NCBI RefSeq assembly: GCF_036655075.1
Contig: NZ_JAVVQU010000002.1
Location: forward strand, 62,001-126,000
From: Holtiella sp036655075
Lineage (GTDB): Bacteria; Bacillota; Clostridia; Lachnospirales; Cellulosilyticaceae
Length of the DNA: 64,000 nucleotides
Direction of reading: 5' to 3'
Each line of letters begins with the position of its first letter. The first letter of the stretch is position 1. The translations under genes were made by a program, and so were the position numbers. Below, piece by piece: positions 16,147 through 23,858 of the stretch. The notes beneath the pieces are model-generated. The model was not told where the DNA came from, did no database searches, and worked only from the letters and a program-made list of their open reading frames with translations.

Positions 16147-17495
16147 TTTATTTCTCCTTTTGCATGTAAAATCTTATCTAGCCATTCTTGTCCTTCATTC
16201 GGCATTACGAGAACCGGAATCCCTATTTCATCTCTCAGTTGATCTACTGTATAGTCATCTAAAAAGACTTCTTCACCATATTTTAACATATTCTCAGCAA
16301 TTAGCAAAACTTTCCCTATGTTTTGTTTAGATTTTAAACTCTTTACGATGTCTTGTCCTGTCAAAAGTCCAGTTACAGTCACGTATTCTCCAAAATATTC
16401 ATTCACTATAGGATAGACATGAATCGTAAGGTTTGGAAACTTTTCTTTTATCTTTGCTACACATTTTTTCATAAAGTGTTCGGTAATACAACCTGTAGCA
16501 ATAGCACACTCAAAATCTTTTTGATCGCCTACTACTTTGCTTAATGCCTTTTCTAGTTCATACTCAAATTTAGTAAGCATACCTACCCCATTGTCTAAAA
16601 CTGGGAAGCCTTCATACTCCTCATATTCAAGTTGTGGCATTTGGCCTGTAATATAGAACTCATCTGCTGCAAAGACAAAACGTGTGCCCATTTTTTCTAA
16701 GTAATACTTTTGCCACTTGCCAATGACTCCAACCACTTCACGGGCTGAGACTTCATCAAAAGATTTTAAGTAAGGTAAGTGCTCTCTAAACTTAGATACC
16801 CCTACAGGTACAACTGTAAGTGATAAAATATTAGGAATAAACTGGCTCAAATCTTGTATCGTTTGGTCAAGCACCTTGCCATCATTGAGTCCTGGACAAA
16901 GCACAATTTGCCCATTGATTTGAATACCATTGTCCACTAATTCTTTAAGTTGGTCCATAATAGCACCTGCAAAGCGGTTATGAAGCATATCTGTTCTCAC
17001 CTTAGGATCCGTTGCATGAATGGATACATTGAGAGGTGAAAGACGATACTTGGTCATACGCTCTTTGTCATAATCTGAGATATTAGTGAGTGTAATGTAA
17101 TTGCCATTGAGGAAAGACATACGCCAGTCATCATCTTTAAAATAAACGGTCTCACGCATATTAGGCGGTAACTGGTCAATGAAGCAGAACTTACATTTGT
17201 TACGACATCTTAAAAGTTCATCCATAAGTTCTGTTTCAAAAACGAGACCTAAATCTTCGCCATAATCTTTTTCAATTTCAAGCTCCCAAATTTCTCCGTT
17301 AGCCTTTTCCACGGCTACTTCTATTTCTTCATCACTAAGTAAAAAGCGATAATCAAAAACGTCTTGAATACGCTCACCATTAATGGCTAGGAGCTTATCG
17401 CCTTTTTCAATCTCCAGTTCTTGTGCAATACTATCTTCTAGTACTTCTATTATTAAGTGGGGTTTATACGCTGTACGATTTTTCAATTTCTTCAA
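16143..17495 (-). CDS. DUF512 family PDZ and radical-SAM-like FeS protein
   Basis: 450 residues. A PDZ-like N-terminus (residues about 12-75, with KGDKLLAINGERI) is followed by a Cys cluster C-x3-C-x2-C (Cys97, 101, 104 in CRNKCKFCFIDQLP) like radical SAM iron-sulfur sites, then the DUF512 C-terminal domain (ITGQMPQLEYEEYEGFPVL and later GYxC-type positions absent). The family is widespread in Clostridia and Cyanobacteria, often beside der, as here. The reaction is unknown. Translationally coupled to der. Confidence 0.88.
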   Translation of the reverse strand: MKKLKNRTAYKPHLIIEVLEDSIAQELEIEKGDKLLAINGERIQDVFDYRFLLSDEEIEVAVEKANGEIWELEIEKDYGEDLGLVFETELMDELLRCRNKCKFCFIDQLPPNMRETVYFKDDDWRMSFLNGNYITLTNISDYDKERMTKYRLSPLNVSIHATDPKVRTDMLHNRFAGAIMDQLKELVDNGIQINGQIVLCPGLNDGKVLDQTIQDLSQFIPNILSLTVVPVGVSKFREHLPYLKSFDEVSAREVVGVIGKWQKYYLEKMGTRFVFAADEFYITGQMPQLEYEEYEGFPVLDNGVGMLTKFEYELEKALSKVVGDQKDFECAIATGCITEHFMKKCVAKIKEKFPNLTIHVYPIVNEYFGEYVTVTGLLTGQDIVKSLKSKQNIGKVLLIAENMLKYGEEVFLDDYTVDQLRDEIGIPVLVMPNEGQEWLDKILHAKGEIK

Positions 17496-17498
17496 CTC

Positions 17499-18320
17499 CT
17501 ATTTTAAGTACATAAAAGCACCTAACGTTCCACGTTTCCCTTTTGTTTTGCGATGTGAGAAAAACGTATCACTTTCGCAACACGTACACATCTCAGCCTT
17601 AGCAATCTGATTAGGTTTTATACCTATTTTTTCTAAACTGTAGGCGTTACATCTCCATAAATCAATATGATATTTACCATTTGTATCATTTTTCACAATG
17701 AAAGGTTGTTCACCAAAATGCTTCAAAAATTCATCTGCTACATCAGCATGAACTTCAAAACAGCAAGGGCCTATAGAAGGTCCAATGCCTACTTCTATTT
17801 CTTCTAGCGGAACGTGATGTCTCTCATGCCATCTATTTATCATTTTTCTGCCAATTTCGTTGACAGTCCCACGCCAACCTGCATGGGCCATACCAATCAT
17901 ACCATACTTTTTTGCATAAAAAAACAGTGGAACGCAATCTGCATAGTGAGTAACTAGTGTAAGCCCCTTATCTTTTGTATAAATACCATCGACACTTTCC
18001 CATTTATTAGGCCTTACAATACCATTTCCTGCATCCTCTAAAGTGACTTCTTCTATACATGTTTCATGGGCCTGTCTTGAAAGCACCATATGCTGGATGT
18101 CAGATCCTAGAAGGTGAGCTACACGCTTATAATTTTCCATCACATTTTCTTTTTCATCCTCACGATTAAAACCTAAGTTTAAACTCTCACACTCACCTGT
18201 ACTCACCCCCCCAAGCTTTGTTGAGAAGCAATGCACCATATAGGGATCCCCTTCCCATTGTTTAAAAACAACATGAGGCAATATACCCTCTTTATAACTT
18301 GCACCATAGCTTTCTTTCAT
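17499..18320 (-). CDS. pgeF: PgeF/YfiH-type multicopper-fold purine nucleoside enzyme
   Basis: 273 residues. Family marks HETCIEEV (His85), THYADCVPLFF (Cys129) and MAHAGWRGTV (His146) form the zinc site of the YfiH fold. Members were called polyphenol oxidases (laccases); later work showed adenosine phosphorylase/deaminase-type activity, and in some bacteria a peptidoglycan-editing role. The choice among these is not readable here. Three bases separate it from the DUF512 gene. Confidence 0.92.
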   Translation of the reverse strand: MKESYGASYKEGILPHVVFKQWEGDPYMVHCFSTKLGGVSTGECESLNLGFNREDEKENVMENYKRVAHLLGSDIQHMVLSRQAHETCIEEVTLEDAGNGIVRPNKWESVDGIYTKDKGLTLVTHYADCVPLFFYAKKYGMIGMAHAGWRGTVNEIGRKMINRWHERHHVPLEEIEVGIGPSIGPCCFEVHADVADEFLKHFGEQPFIVKNDTNGKYHIDLWRCNAYSLEKIGIKPNQIAKAEMCTCCESDTFFSHRKTKGKRGTLGAFMYLK

Positions 18321-18332
18321 CTCTATTCCTCC

Positions 18333-18701
18333 TTAAAATGCAGCCTTCAAATGGGTGAGTTGCTCCCCTAATATTTCAACTACATCAAACCGACACGCTA
18401 CTTCTGTCTTGTAGTGCGTCATTATGTAGTAATGGGCCACATGCAAAATTCTCTTCTTTTTATAATAGTTGACACTTTCTCTAGGTAGACCACATTTAGT
18501 GGAATGACGATATTTAATTTCAATAAAAACTAAATAGTTCTCATCTTGTCCTATAATGTCTATTTCTCCTAAGCGACAACGATAATTTCTCTCTAAAATA
18601 TGATATCCTAATTGTTCTAAGTAGTCACTGGCTACTTGCTCATAAAAACTACCTACTTGCCTATTATTTTGTCTGGCTTGACGCTTTTTTATAGAGTTCA
18701 T
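18333..18701 (-). CDS. yraN: YraN (UPF0102) family endonuclease-like protein
   Basis: 122 residues. The restriction-endonuclease-like core is visible: GEIDIIGQDENYLVFIEIKYR carries the Glu/Asp-x(n)-Glu-x-Lys metal site and FDVVEI is the C-terminal strand. Biological role unsettled, possibly Holliday-junction or DNA repair related. In many Clostridia it follows rnhB, a FliK-like gene and a small FlhB-like gene; here both intermediate genes are decayed. Confidence 0.92.
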   Translation of the reverse strand: MNSIKKRQARQNNRQVGSFYEQVASDYLEQLGYHILERNYRCRLGEIDIIGQDENYLVFIEIKYRHSTKCGLPRESVNYYKKKRILHVAHYYIMTHYKTEVACRFDVVEILGEQLTHLKAAF

Positions 18702-18726
18702 CTAAATCACTTACAAACACCAAAAT

Positions 18727-18950
18727 TTAAGCCATAATATCATACAACTCCTCTGGTATTTGAGCTCCTATCCCAATTTCTGTTAAAAGTGTAGCCAGTT
18801 TCTCATCTTTATAAACGGGTATATTTTGTTTCTTGGCTTCTTCTAAAATATTTTCTGCCACATAGCCTTGTCCTTCTGCTATAACAATCGGTGCACTTCC
18901 TTTAGTAAGATCCTAACTAACGGCTGCAGCACGTTTTAAGTTTTTTTCAT
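18727..18950 (-). pseudogene. Decayed FlhB-like (FlhX/EscU-type) small protein gene
   Basis: The minus strand encodes NLKRAAAVS, a TAG stop (18913-18915), then DLTKGSAPIVIAEGQGYVAE and on to a natural stop at 18727. This is the C-terminal cytoplasmic domain of FlhB as found in stand-alone FlhX proteins, where AVALxYDxxxDxAP is usual, so the TAG replaces the conserved Tyr. The ATG at 18950 has a good AAGGAGG site but runs into TAA after four codons; adding one A to its 7-A run restores frame with the homology. Two independent lesions support a real pseudogene rather than one sequencing error. Confidence 0.82.
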
Positions 18951-18965
18951 CGTAGTCCCTCCTTA

Positions 18966-19301
18966 TTAAATACTTTTAGGATTGAGGTTTATCTCGCCCT
19001 GCTTCAGTATATCCAGGAGCGGTTCTAACGCGCTTTCTCCTTTTATCCCACCTTTTCCCTTGCTCTTTCGCTAAAACTCTACTATATAGCTTAATACTCG
19101 TTTCTACGCAAGTTTGTAATTTTCCATCTTTTTATTCTCTACTTTTATAAGTGTGCCCTCTAGCCTATCTCCTTTATGTCGGTGATTGATAAAGTCAGGT
19201 CTAGATGTAGATAATGCTGCCTTAGCTTATTCAGTTAAGGCAGCATATGATGTGAGCGTGTTTGAAAATCTGTTTCCTTTTAAATGTGCTTGATTGGTCA
19301 C
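18966..19301 (-). pseudogene. Probable decayed reading frame between rnhB and the FlhX remnant
   Basis: A 112-codon frame from a GTG overlapping the rnhB stop codon to a TAA at 18966 is broken by only three stops (TAA at 19227-19229, then two TAGs). Segments between them look protein-like, for example GDRLEGTLIKVENKKMENYK and ESALEPLLDILKQGEINLNP. In related Clostridia this slot commonly holds a FliK-like hook-length gene, so I suspect its remnant, but similarity cannot be shown by eye. There is no intact gene between 18702 and 19300. Confidence 0.45.
19214..19246. repeat. Perfect 11-bp inverted repeat
   Basis: ATGCTGCCTTA and its exact complement flank an 11-base loop. No T-run follows on either strand. 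It lies about 55 bp past the rnhB stop codon, inside the decayed frame, with that frame's first stop codon in the loop. It could be a weak terminator or RNA end, or a mobile-element footprint. Confidence 0.6.
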
Positions 19302-20077
19302 TAAAATCCCTCATTTTTCAAAAATGATTTACGATGCAGTGGTGTAATCCCATAAGTACGGATGCCATTGTAGTGGGCATTGCTTCCGTACCCTTTATTA
19401 CTCTCCCAGTCATAGTGTGGGTAAGTTTGAGCATAGTCTTTCATCATACGGTCTCTTGTTACTTTGGCTATAATACTTGCAGCTGCAATAGCTGCACTTT
19501 TATCATCACCTTTAATCACAGCATGTTGAAGTGTGTCTACACCTTTAATCAGCTTATCACCATCTACTAGAACCACATCTACCGCTTCTGGAATCTGACT
19601 TAATGCAAGACACATGGCTTTAAAAGTTGCTTGTAAGATGTTAATTTCATCAATTTCAGGTGCTTCTACAATACCGACTCCTATGTAAAGCGCTTTTGCC
19701 TTAATTTCATCGTAAAGTGCTTCTCTTTTTTCTTCGGCTATTTTCTTAGAATCTTTAACCCCTAATAACTGACAGTCTTTGGGTAATACCACTGCACAAG
19801 CTACAACTGGACCTGCGAGTGGCCCTCTTCCTACTTCATCAATCCCCACAAGCACTTTTTCATCCCCACTAAAAGTTTCATCAAAGTAAAGCTTATCCGC
19901 CCATTCTGCTTTCAACTTTTCCTGTGTTTCTATTTGCTTTTTATATTTTTGGCAAAGTTTAAGCACGCTTGCACGTGTATCCGTCTCATAAGCGCCTATA
20001 AGTGAAAGAAGCGCCTCAGAAGAAGCGCTTTTAAATTCCAACTCTATTGCTTTTACTGTTTTTTTCATTTCATTCAT
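19301..20077 (-). CDS. rnhB: Ribonuclease HII
   Basis: 258 residues. RNase HII cuts RNA in RNA-DNA hybrids and starts removal of misincorporated ribonucleotides. The catalytic motif GIDEVGRGPLAGPVVACAVV (Asp80, Glu81) is followed by GVKDSKKI, VLVDG (Asp) and GDDKSAAIAAASIIAKVTRD. About 70 extra N-terminal residues form the usual Firmicutes helical extension. Its start overlaps the lepB stop by one base, so the two are coupled. Confidence 0.97.
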   Translation of the reverse strand: MNEMKKTVKAIELEFKSASSEALLSLIGAYETDTRASVLKLCQKYKKQIETQEKLKAEWADKLYFDETFSGDEKVLVGIDEVGRGPLAGPVVACAVVLPKDCQLLGVKDSKKIAEEKREALYDEIKAKALYIGVGIVEAPEIDEINILQATFKAMCLALSQIPEAVDVVLVDGDKLIKGVDTLQHAVIKGDDKSAAIAAASIIAKVTRDRMMKDYAQTYPHYDWESNKGYGSNAHYNGIRTYGITPLHRKSFLKNEGF

Positions 20078-20604
20078 TATTTCAGTGCTCCTATCGTATC
20101 AAAAGGATAAATTCTAAAGCCACCAATAGCAATAATCTTTTCTCCTTCTACGGCTCCAAATACACGACTATCTGCACTTTCTTCTCGGTTATCTCCCATC
20201 ATCCAATAGCTTCCTTCAGGTACAGTATAGGGAAACTCAATATCGCTCCAAGAAAAAGGATAGGTTGTATGCTCATATCTTACATAACTAGACTCATCAA
20301 TGGCTTCACCATTCACATACACATCCCCATCTATGAGGTCCACCGTGTCACCACCTGTAGCAATAAGACGCTTCACAAGTCGATCTCCATCTTCATAGAA
20401 AATGACAATTTCACCTATTTTAGGTGATCGGCCATAGGCTGTAAAAGGACTCACCACTAAGTGATCCTTTTGCATAATCGTTGGAATCATAGACCCACTT
20501 GGAACTTCTGTATGCATAGCAACAAATCGAATGACTAAAAGGGCTGCTAAAAGAGCTACCAATAAATCTTTACTAAAGTCTAATATATTTCTTAACTTTT
20601 GCAT
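20077..20604 (-). CDS. lepB: Type I signal peptidase (first of a tandem pair)
   Basis: 175 residues. One N-terminal membrane anchor (about 13-30), then the Ser/Lys catalytic dyad: Ser38 in PSGSMIPT and Lys78 in LVKRLIATGGD; GDNREESADSR is the C-terminal box E. It removes signal peptides from exported proteins on the outer membrane face. Same length and same catalytic positions as the gene directly upstream, suggesting local duplication. Confidence 0.95.
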   Translation of the reverse strand: MQKLRNILDFSKDLLVALLAALLVIRFVAMHTEVPSGSMIPTIMQKDHLVVSPFTAYGRSPKIGEIVIFYEDGDRLVKRLIATGGDTVDLIDGDVYVNGEAIDESSYVRYEHTTYPFSWSDIEFPYTVPEGSYWMMGDNREESADSRVFGAVEGEKIIAIGGFRIYPFDTIGALK

Positions 20605-20636
20605 GACTAAGCCTTCTTTCTTTTCATTTTATCCAC

Positions 20637-21164
20637 TTATTTCAAAACACCTATAAATTGAAAAGGAAAAATTTTGTAAGCTCCTATTGCAATAATCGCA
20701 TCTTGTGAAATCGCTCCAAAAATACGACTATCTGCACTTCCTTCTCGATTATCTCCCATCATGAAATAATAGCCCTCTGGCACAGTATAAGGAAACTCTA
20801 CATCACTTCCTGCATATTCTCTTGTACCGTTATAAGTATGTATATAAGCTGATTCATCTATTTCTTCATTATTAATATAGACTCTGCCCTCTTTTAAGTC
20901 AATGACATCCTGAGGCGCTGCAATCACACGCTTGATTAGGTTCTCCCCTCCATATTCAAACACAACAATTTCGCCTTTTTTAGGTAATCTATAATAACTT
21001 GGAATCAAATTTACGATTAAATGATCTCCTGGTACAATGGTGGGCACCATTGAAGCAGAAGGAATCCTTGTATGCATCATTAAAAACTGAGAAATAAGAA
21101 GGGCACACAATACAGCAAGTAGTGGCTCCTTCATAAGTTCTAATAAACTTCTAATTTTTTTCAA
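20637..21164 (-). CDS. lepB: Type I signal peptidase (second of a tandem pair)
   Basis: 175 residues with Ser38 in PSASMVPT and Lys78 in LIKRVIAAPQD, and GDNREGSADSR near the C-terminus. One N-terminal anchor helix. It is clearly paralogous to the gene 32 bp downstream. Sequence divergence between them is considerable (for example ISQFLMMHTRIPSASM against VIRFVAMHTEVPSGSM), so the duplication is not recent and substrate preference may differ. Confidence 0.95.
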   Translation of the reverse strand: MKKIRSLLELMKEPLLAVLCALLISQFLMMHTRIPSASMVPTIVPGDHLIVNLIPSYYRLPKKGEIVVFEYGGENLIKRVIAAPQDVIDLKEGRVYINNEEIDESAYIHTYNGTREYAGSDVEFPYTVPEGYYFMMGDNREGSADSRIFGAISQDAIIAIGAYKIFPFQFIGVLK

Positions 21165-21169
21165 TCGTC

Positions 21170-22036
21170 TCAGTCCTCTCTTATGAGGTCTGATGGAGAT
21201 TCAACAGTAATTTTGCCTAGCTTTCCACTTCTAAATTCATCTAAAACAACAAGTGAAGTTCTTGTCTCATCTACATCTCCACCAGGCACAATAAAGCCAC
21301 GTTTTTTACCTATTGTCATAAGTATATCATAGCCTGTCATCTCTGGTAAGATTTCAACTTTATAACGCTCTTCTAATTTATTTTTATAGCGTAGTGCTGC
21401 AAACTCCAAAAAGTACATAGCAAGTTCACGTGAGTCTACGATTTCATCCTTAATTGACCCTATGAAAGCTAATTTCTTAGCCACTTCTTGATCTTCAAAC
21501 TTTGGCCACAAAATCCCTGGCATATCTAAAAGTTCAAATCCTTTTTTAATTTTAACCCATTGTTTCCCACGCGTTACACCTGGTTTATCACCTGTTTTAG
21601 TAGAGCCTTTCCCTACAAGTGAGTTAATAAAAGTAGATTTTCCTACGTTTGGAATCCCTACAATCATGGCACGAATTGGACGGTAAATACGACCTCTTGC
21701 CTTATCACGCTCAATTTTTTCTCTAAGCATTTCTTCAGCAGCTGCTGTTACTTCTTTAAGTCCTTTTCCTGATGTCGCAACAATTTCGATTACCTTTACA
21801 TCAGCACTACTATACCACTTGCTCCATTCTTTCACAACGTTTGGATCAGCAAGGTCACTTTTATTTAAAATAATAAGGCGCATTTTGCCTTTTGTTAACT
21901 TATCAATATCAGGATTTTTTGTACTATATGGTGCACGTGCGTCAAGTAATTCAATGACAATATCTACAAGTTTAACATTCTCCTCTATGAGACGTCTTGT
22001 TTTTGTCATATGACCTGGATACCACTGTATTTGCAT
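21170..22036 (-). CDS. rbgA: Ribosome biogenesis GTPase RbgA (YlqF)
   Basis: About 288 residues. A circularly permuted GTPase required for late 50S assembly: G4 (NKSDLAD) comes before G1 (GIPNVGKST) and G3 (DMPG), then a C-terminal ANTAR-like helical domain. The start MQIQWYPGHMTKTRR is the family start; the ATG at 22036 follows AAAGGTG, and the in-frame GTG 9 bases earlier lies within that site. Placed between signal peptidase and rnhB genes as in Bacillus. Confidence 0.95.
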   Translation of the reverse strand: MQIQWYPGHMTKTRRLIEENVKLVDIVIELLDARAPYSTKNPDIDKLTKGKMRLIILNKSDLADPNVVKEWSKWYSSADVKVIEIVATSGKGLKEVTAAAEEMLREKIERDKARGRIYRPIRAMIVGIPNVGKSTFINSLVGKGSTKTGDKPGVTRGKQWVKIKKGFELLDMPGILWPKFEDQEVAKKLAFIGSIKDEIVDSRELAMYFLEFAALRYKNKLEERYKVEILPEMTGYDILMTIGKKRGFIVPGGDVDETRTSLVVLDEFRSGKLGKITVESPSDLIRED

Positions 22037-22066
22037 ATTTTTCACCTTTATTTCTATAAGATATAT

Positions 22067-22603
22067 TTATTTTAAAAATGGATTTTGCCAAAAGGGCCAT
22101 ACTCTTAAATCAATACGTCCAATCATTTGATCCCTTTGCACACATCCAATATAATTAAACCGACTGTCAATACTGCTATTGTAATTATCACCTAAAACAA
22201 AATAGGCGTCTTCTGCCAGTATAAGGGGGTACTTTATATCACCTCTATGCATCATAGCATTTTCTGTTGGATAATTGATAGGGGTGCCGTTAACGTAAAG
22301 CCTTCCATCCTTATAATCAATAAGGTCACCTGGTACACCTATAATACGCTTGACAACAGGTGTTGTCACATTACTTGTATAAAATCCTATAATATCCCCT
22401 CTTTTAGGCATTCCTATTTTATAGACTAACTTATTAATAATGACCATATGATTGTTCTCTAAAAGGGGCGCCATAGATGTCCCTTGTACTTTCAAATTTT
22501 GCACTAAGAAAGTATTCATGACAACAACAACAATCACCGCGATGGTTAAGTCTTTCAAGAAACCTAAGAGTTGGTCATACTTTCTACTCTTTGGATCTTT
22601 CAT
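22067..22603 (-). CDS. lepB: Type I signal peptidase (third copy)
   Basis: About 178 residues from the ATG at 22603. Catalytic Ser43 in GTSMAPLL and Lys85 in VVKRIIGVPGD; GDNYNSSIDSR is box E. One membrane anchor near residues 18-36. The ribosome binding site is weak (GAGAG). A frame-extending GTG at 22630 sits inside the rplS terminator and is rejected. More distant from the tandem pair than they are from each other. Bacillus also has a signal peptidase gene in the rplS-rbgA neighbourhood of some species. Confidence 0.92.
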   Translation of the reverse strand: MKDPKSRKYDQLLGFLKDLTIAVIVVVVMNTFLVQNLKVQGTSMAPLLENNHMVIINKLVYKIGMPKRGDIIGFYTSNVTTPVVKRIIGVPGDLIDYKDGRLYVNGTPINYPTENAMMHRGDIKYPLILAEDAYFVLGDNYNSSIDSRFNYIGCVQRDQMIGRIDLRVWPFWQNPFLK

Positions 22604-22630
22604 CACTGGATTTCTCTCATTTCTATACAC

Positions 22631-22657
22631 AAAAAGGGACTTAAAAAGTCCCTTTTT
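22631..22657 (-). terminator. Intrinsic terminator after rplS
   Basis: AAAAAGGGACTT/AAGTCCCTTTTT, 12-bp stem with 3-base loop, ending in TTTTT on the minus strand, 19 bp past the rplS stop codon. It separates the ribosomal-protein unit from the downstream signal peptidase gene. Confidence 0.9.
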
Positions 22658-22675
22658 ATTTTATTAATTGTGTTC

Positions 22676-23020
22676 TTACTTAATTAATTCTTTAACTTTA
22701 GCATTTTTACCAACGCGGTCACGTAAGTAGTTAAGTTTAGCACGTCTTACTTTACCACGACGAATTACTTCGATTTTTTCAAGAAGTGGTGAATGAACTG
22801 GCCATGTTTTTTCAACACCAACACCGTAAGAAATTCTTCTTACTGTGAAGTTTTCACGAGCGCCACCATTTTGTCTTTTTAATACGATCCCTTCGAACAT
22901 TTGGATACGTTCTCTTTGACCCTCTTTGATACGAGCGTAAACACGTACTGTGTCACCTACGTTAAATGGTGTTACTTCTCTAATTTGTTCGTTTTCAATT
23001 GCTCTGATAATTTCGTTCAT
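22676..23020 (-). CDS. rplS: 50S ribosomal protein L19
   Basis: 114 residues, full length. L19 lies at the 30S-50S interface. Typical segments are FNVGDTVRVYARIKEG, RIQMFEGIVLKRQNGG and the basic end RRAKLNYLRDRVGK. GGAGA precedes the ATG. It follows trmD as in nearly all Firmicutes but has its own promoter overlapping the trmD stop codon and a structured leader. Confidence 0.98.
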   Translation of the reverse strand: MNEIIRAIENEQIREVTPFNVGDTVRVYARIKEGQRERIQMFEGIVLKRQNGGARENFTVRRISYGVGVEKTWPVHSPLLEKIEVIRRGKVRRAKLNYLRDRVGKNAKVKELIK

Positions 23021-23044
23021 GTGTATTCTCCTTTAATCTGAGGC

Positions 23045-23087
23045 GTTCATTACCTAAATATACAGGCAGAGGACCGTCCGTAATAAC
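23045..23087 (-). promoter_or_regulatory. Structured rplS leader (L19-leader-like)
   Basis: On the minus strand GTTATTAC (23080-23087) pairs with GTAATGAAC (23045-23053) with one bulged G, enclosing a GC-rich segment containing GGACGGTCC. Known Firmicutes rplS leaders carry an autoregulatory L19 leader RNA in this position. Assignment to that family is inference; only the stem and location are seen. Confidence 0.5.
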
Positions 23088-23095
23088 TCTAGGCA

Positions 23096-23124
23096 ATTAT
23101 AGCATGTCTTTCTAGGATTTGCAA
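23096..23124 (-). promoter_or_regulatory. rplS sigma-A promoter (extended -10)
   Basis: TTGCAA at 23119-23124, 17-base spacer, TATAAT at 23096-23101 with the upstream TGn extension. The -35 lies inside the 3' end of trmD, upstream of its stop codon. It allows rplS output well above that of trmD. Confidence 0.8.
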
Positions 23125-23858
23125 CGATTTTTTGCATATTCCTGAATAAAGCTTTTTTCTTTTTGTGTTAAATTTGCTTTTTTTAATAAGTCTGGTCGCT
23201 TATTAAAAGTGTTAATAATAGACATTTCTCGTCTATAAGTTGCAATTTTTTGATGATTCCCTGATAAAAGGACTTCTGGTACAGGTTGATCCCTATAAAC
23301 AGCGGGTCTTGTATAGTGAGGATACTCAAGGAGTCCCTCTGAAAAACTTTCATCTTGGAAGGATTCAGCCTTTCCTAATACACCAGGAACAAGGCGGCTA
23401 ATGCTGTCTGCTACAACAAGTGCCGCAAGCTCTCCACCTGTTAAGACATAGTCCCCGATAGAAACTTCTTGTGTCACAATAGCATCTAGTGCACGTTGGT
23501 CAATTCCCTCATAGTGTCCACATAAAAGAACAATATGCGCTTCACTACTCAAAGCTTCTGCCATATGCTGTTGCCATGGCTTACCTTGTGGTGACATATA
23601 AAGCACTTGACTTGGTGCTACCTCTGTATTTGCCACAATGTGGTCATAACAAGCACACACAGGGTCTGCCATCATCAGCATCCCCGCACCACCACCATAT
23701 GGATAATCATCTACCTGTAGATGTTTATTATTTGCAAAATCACGAATATTAACCGCTTCAATTTCAATCAACCCATTTTGTCTTGCACGTCCTAAAATAC
23801 TACACTTCACTGCATCTTCGATCATCTCTGGAAACAGTGTCATAATGGTAATTTTCAT
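23112..23858 (-). CDS. trmD: tRNA (guanine37-N1)-methyltransferase
   Basis: 248 residues. TrmD methylates G37 next to the anticodon using SAM and prevents +1 frameshifting. The trefoil-knot SAM site is visible in LLCGHYEGIDQRALD and SIGDYVLTGGELAAL; the start MKITIMTLFPEM is typical. Its ATG overlaps the rimM stop codon by four bases (ATGA), showing translational coupling. Confidence 0.98.
   Translation of the reverse strand: MKITIMTLFPEMIEDAVKCSILGRARQNGLIEIEAVNIRDFANNKHLQVDDYPYGGGAGMLMMADPVCACYDHIVANTEVAPSQVLYMSPQGKPWQQHMAEALSSEAHIVLLCGHYEGIDQRALDAIVTQEVSIGDYVLTGGELAALVVADSISRLVPGVLGKAESFQDESFSEGLLEYPHYTRPAVYRDQPVPEVLLSGNHQKIATYRREMSIINTFNKRPDLLKKANLTQKEKSFIQEYAKNRCKS

Noticed and set aside
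18727..19301. Stop-codon recoding (for example TAG read as an amino acid)
   Set aside because: The decayed region has both TAG and TAA stops plus a frameshift, while neighbouring genes end normally at TAG and TAA. Decay is simpler.
22604..22630. GTG start at 22630 for the third signal peptidase
   Set aside because: It sits at the edge of the rplS terminator hairpin and has no ribosome binding site.
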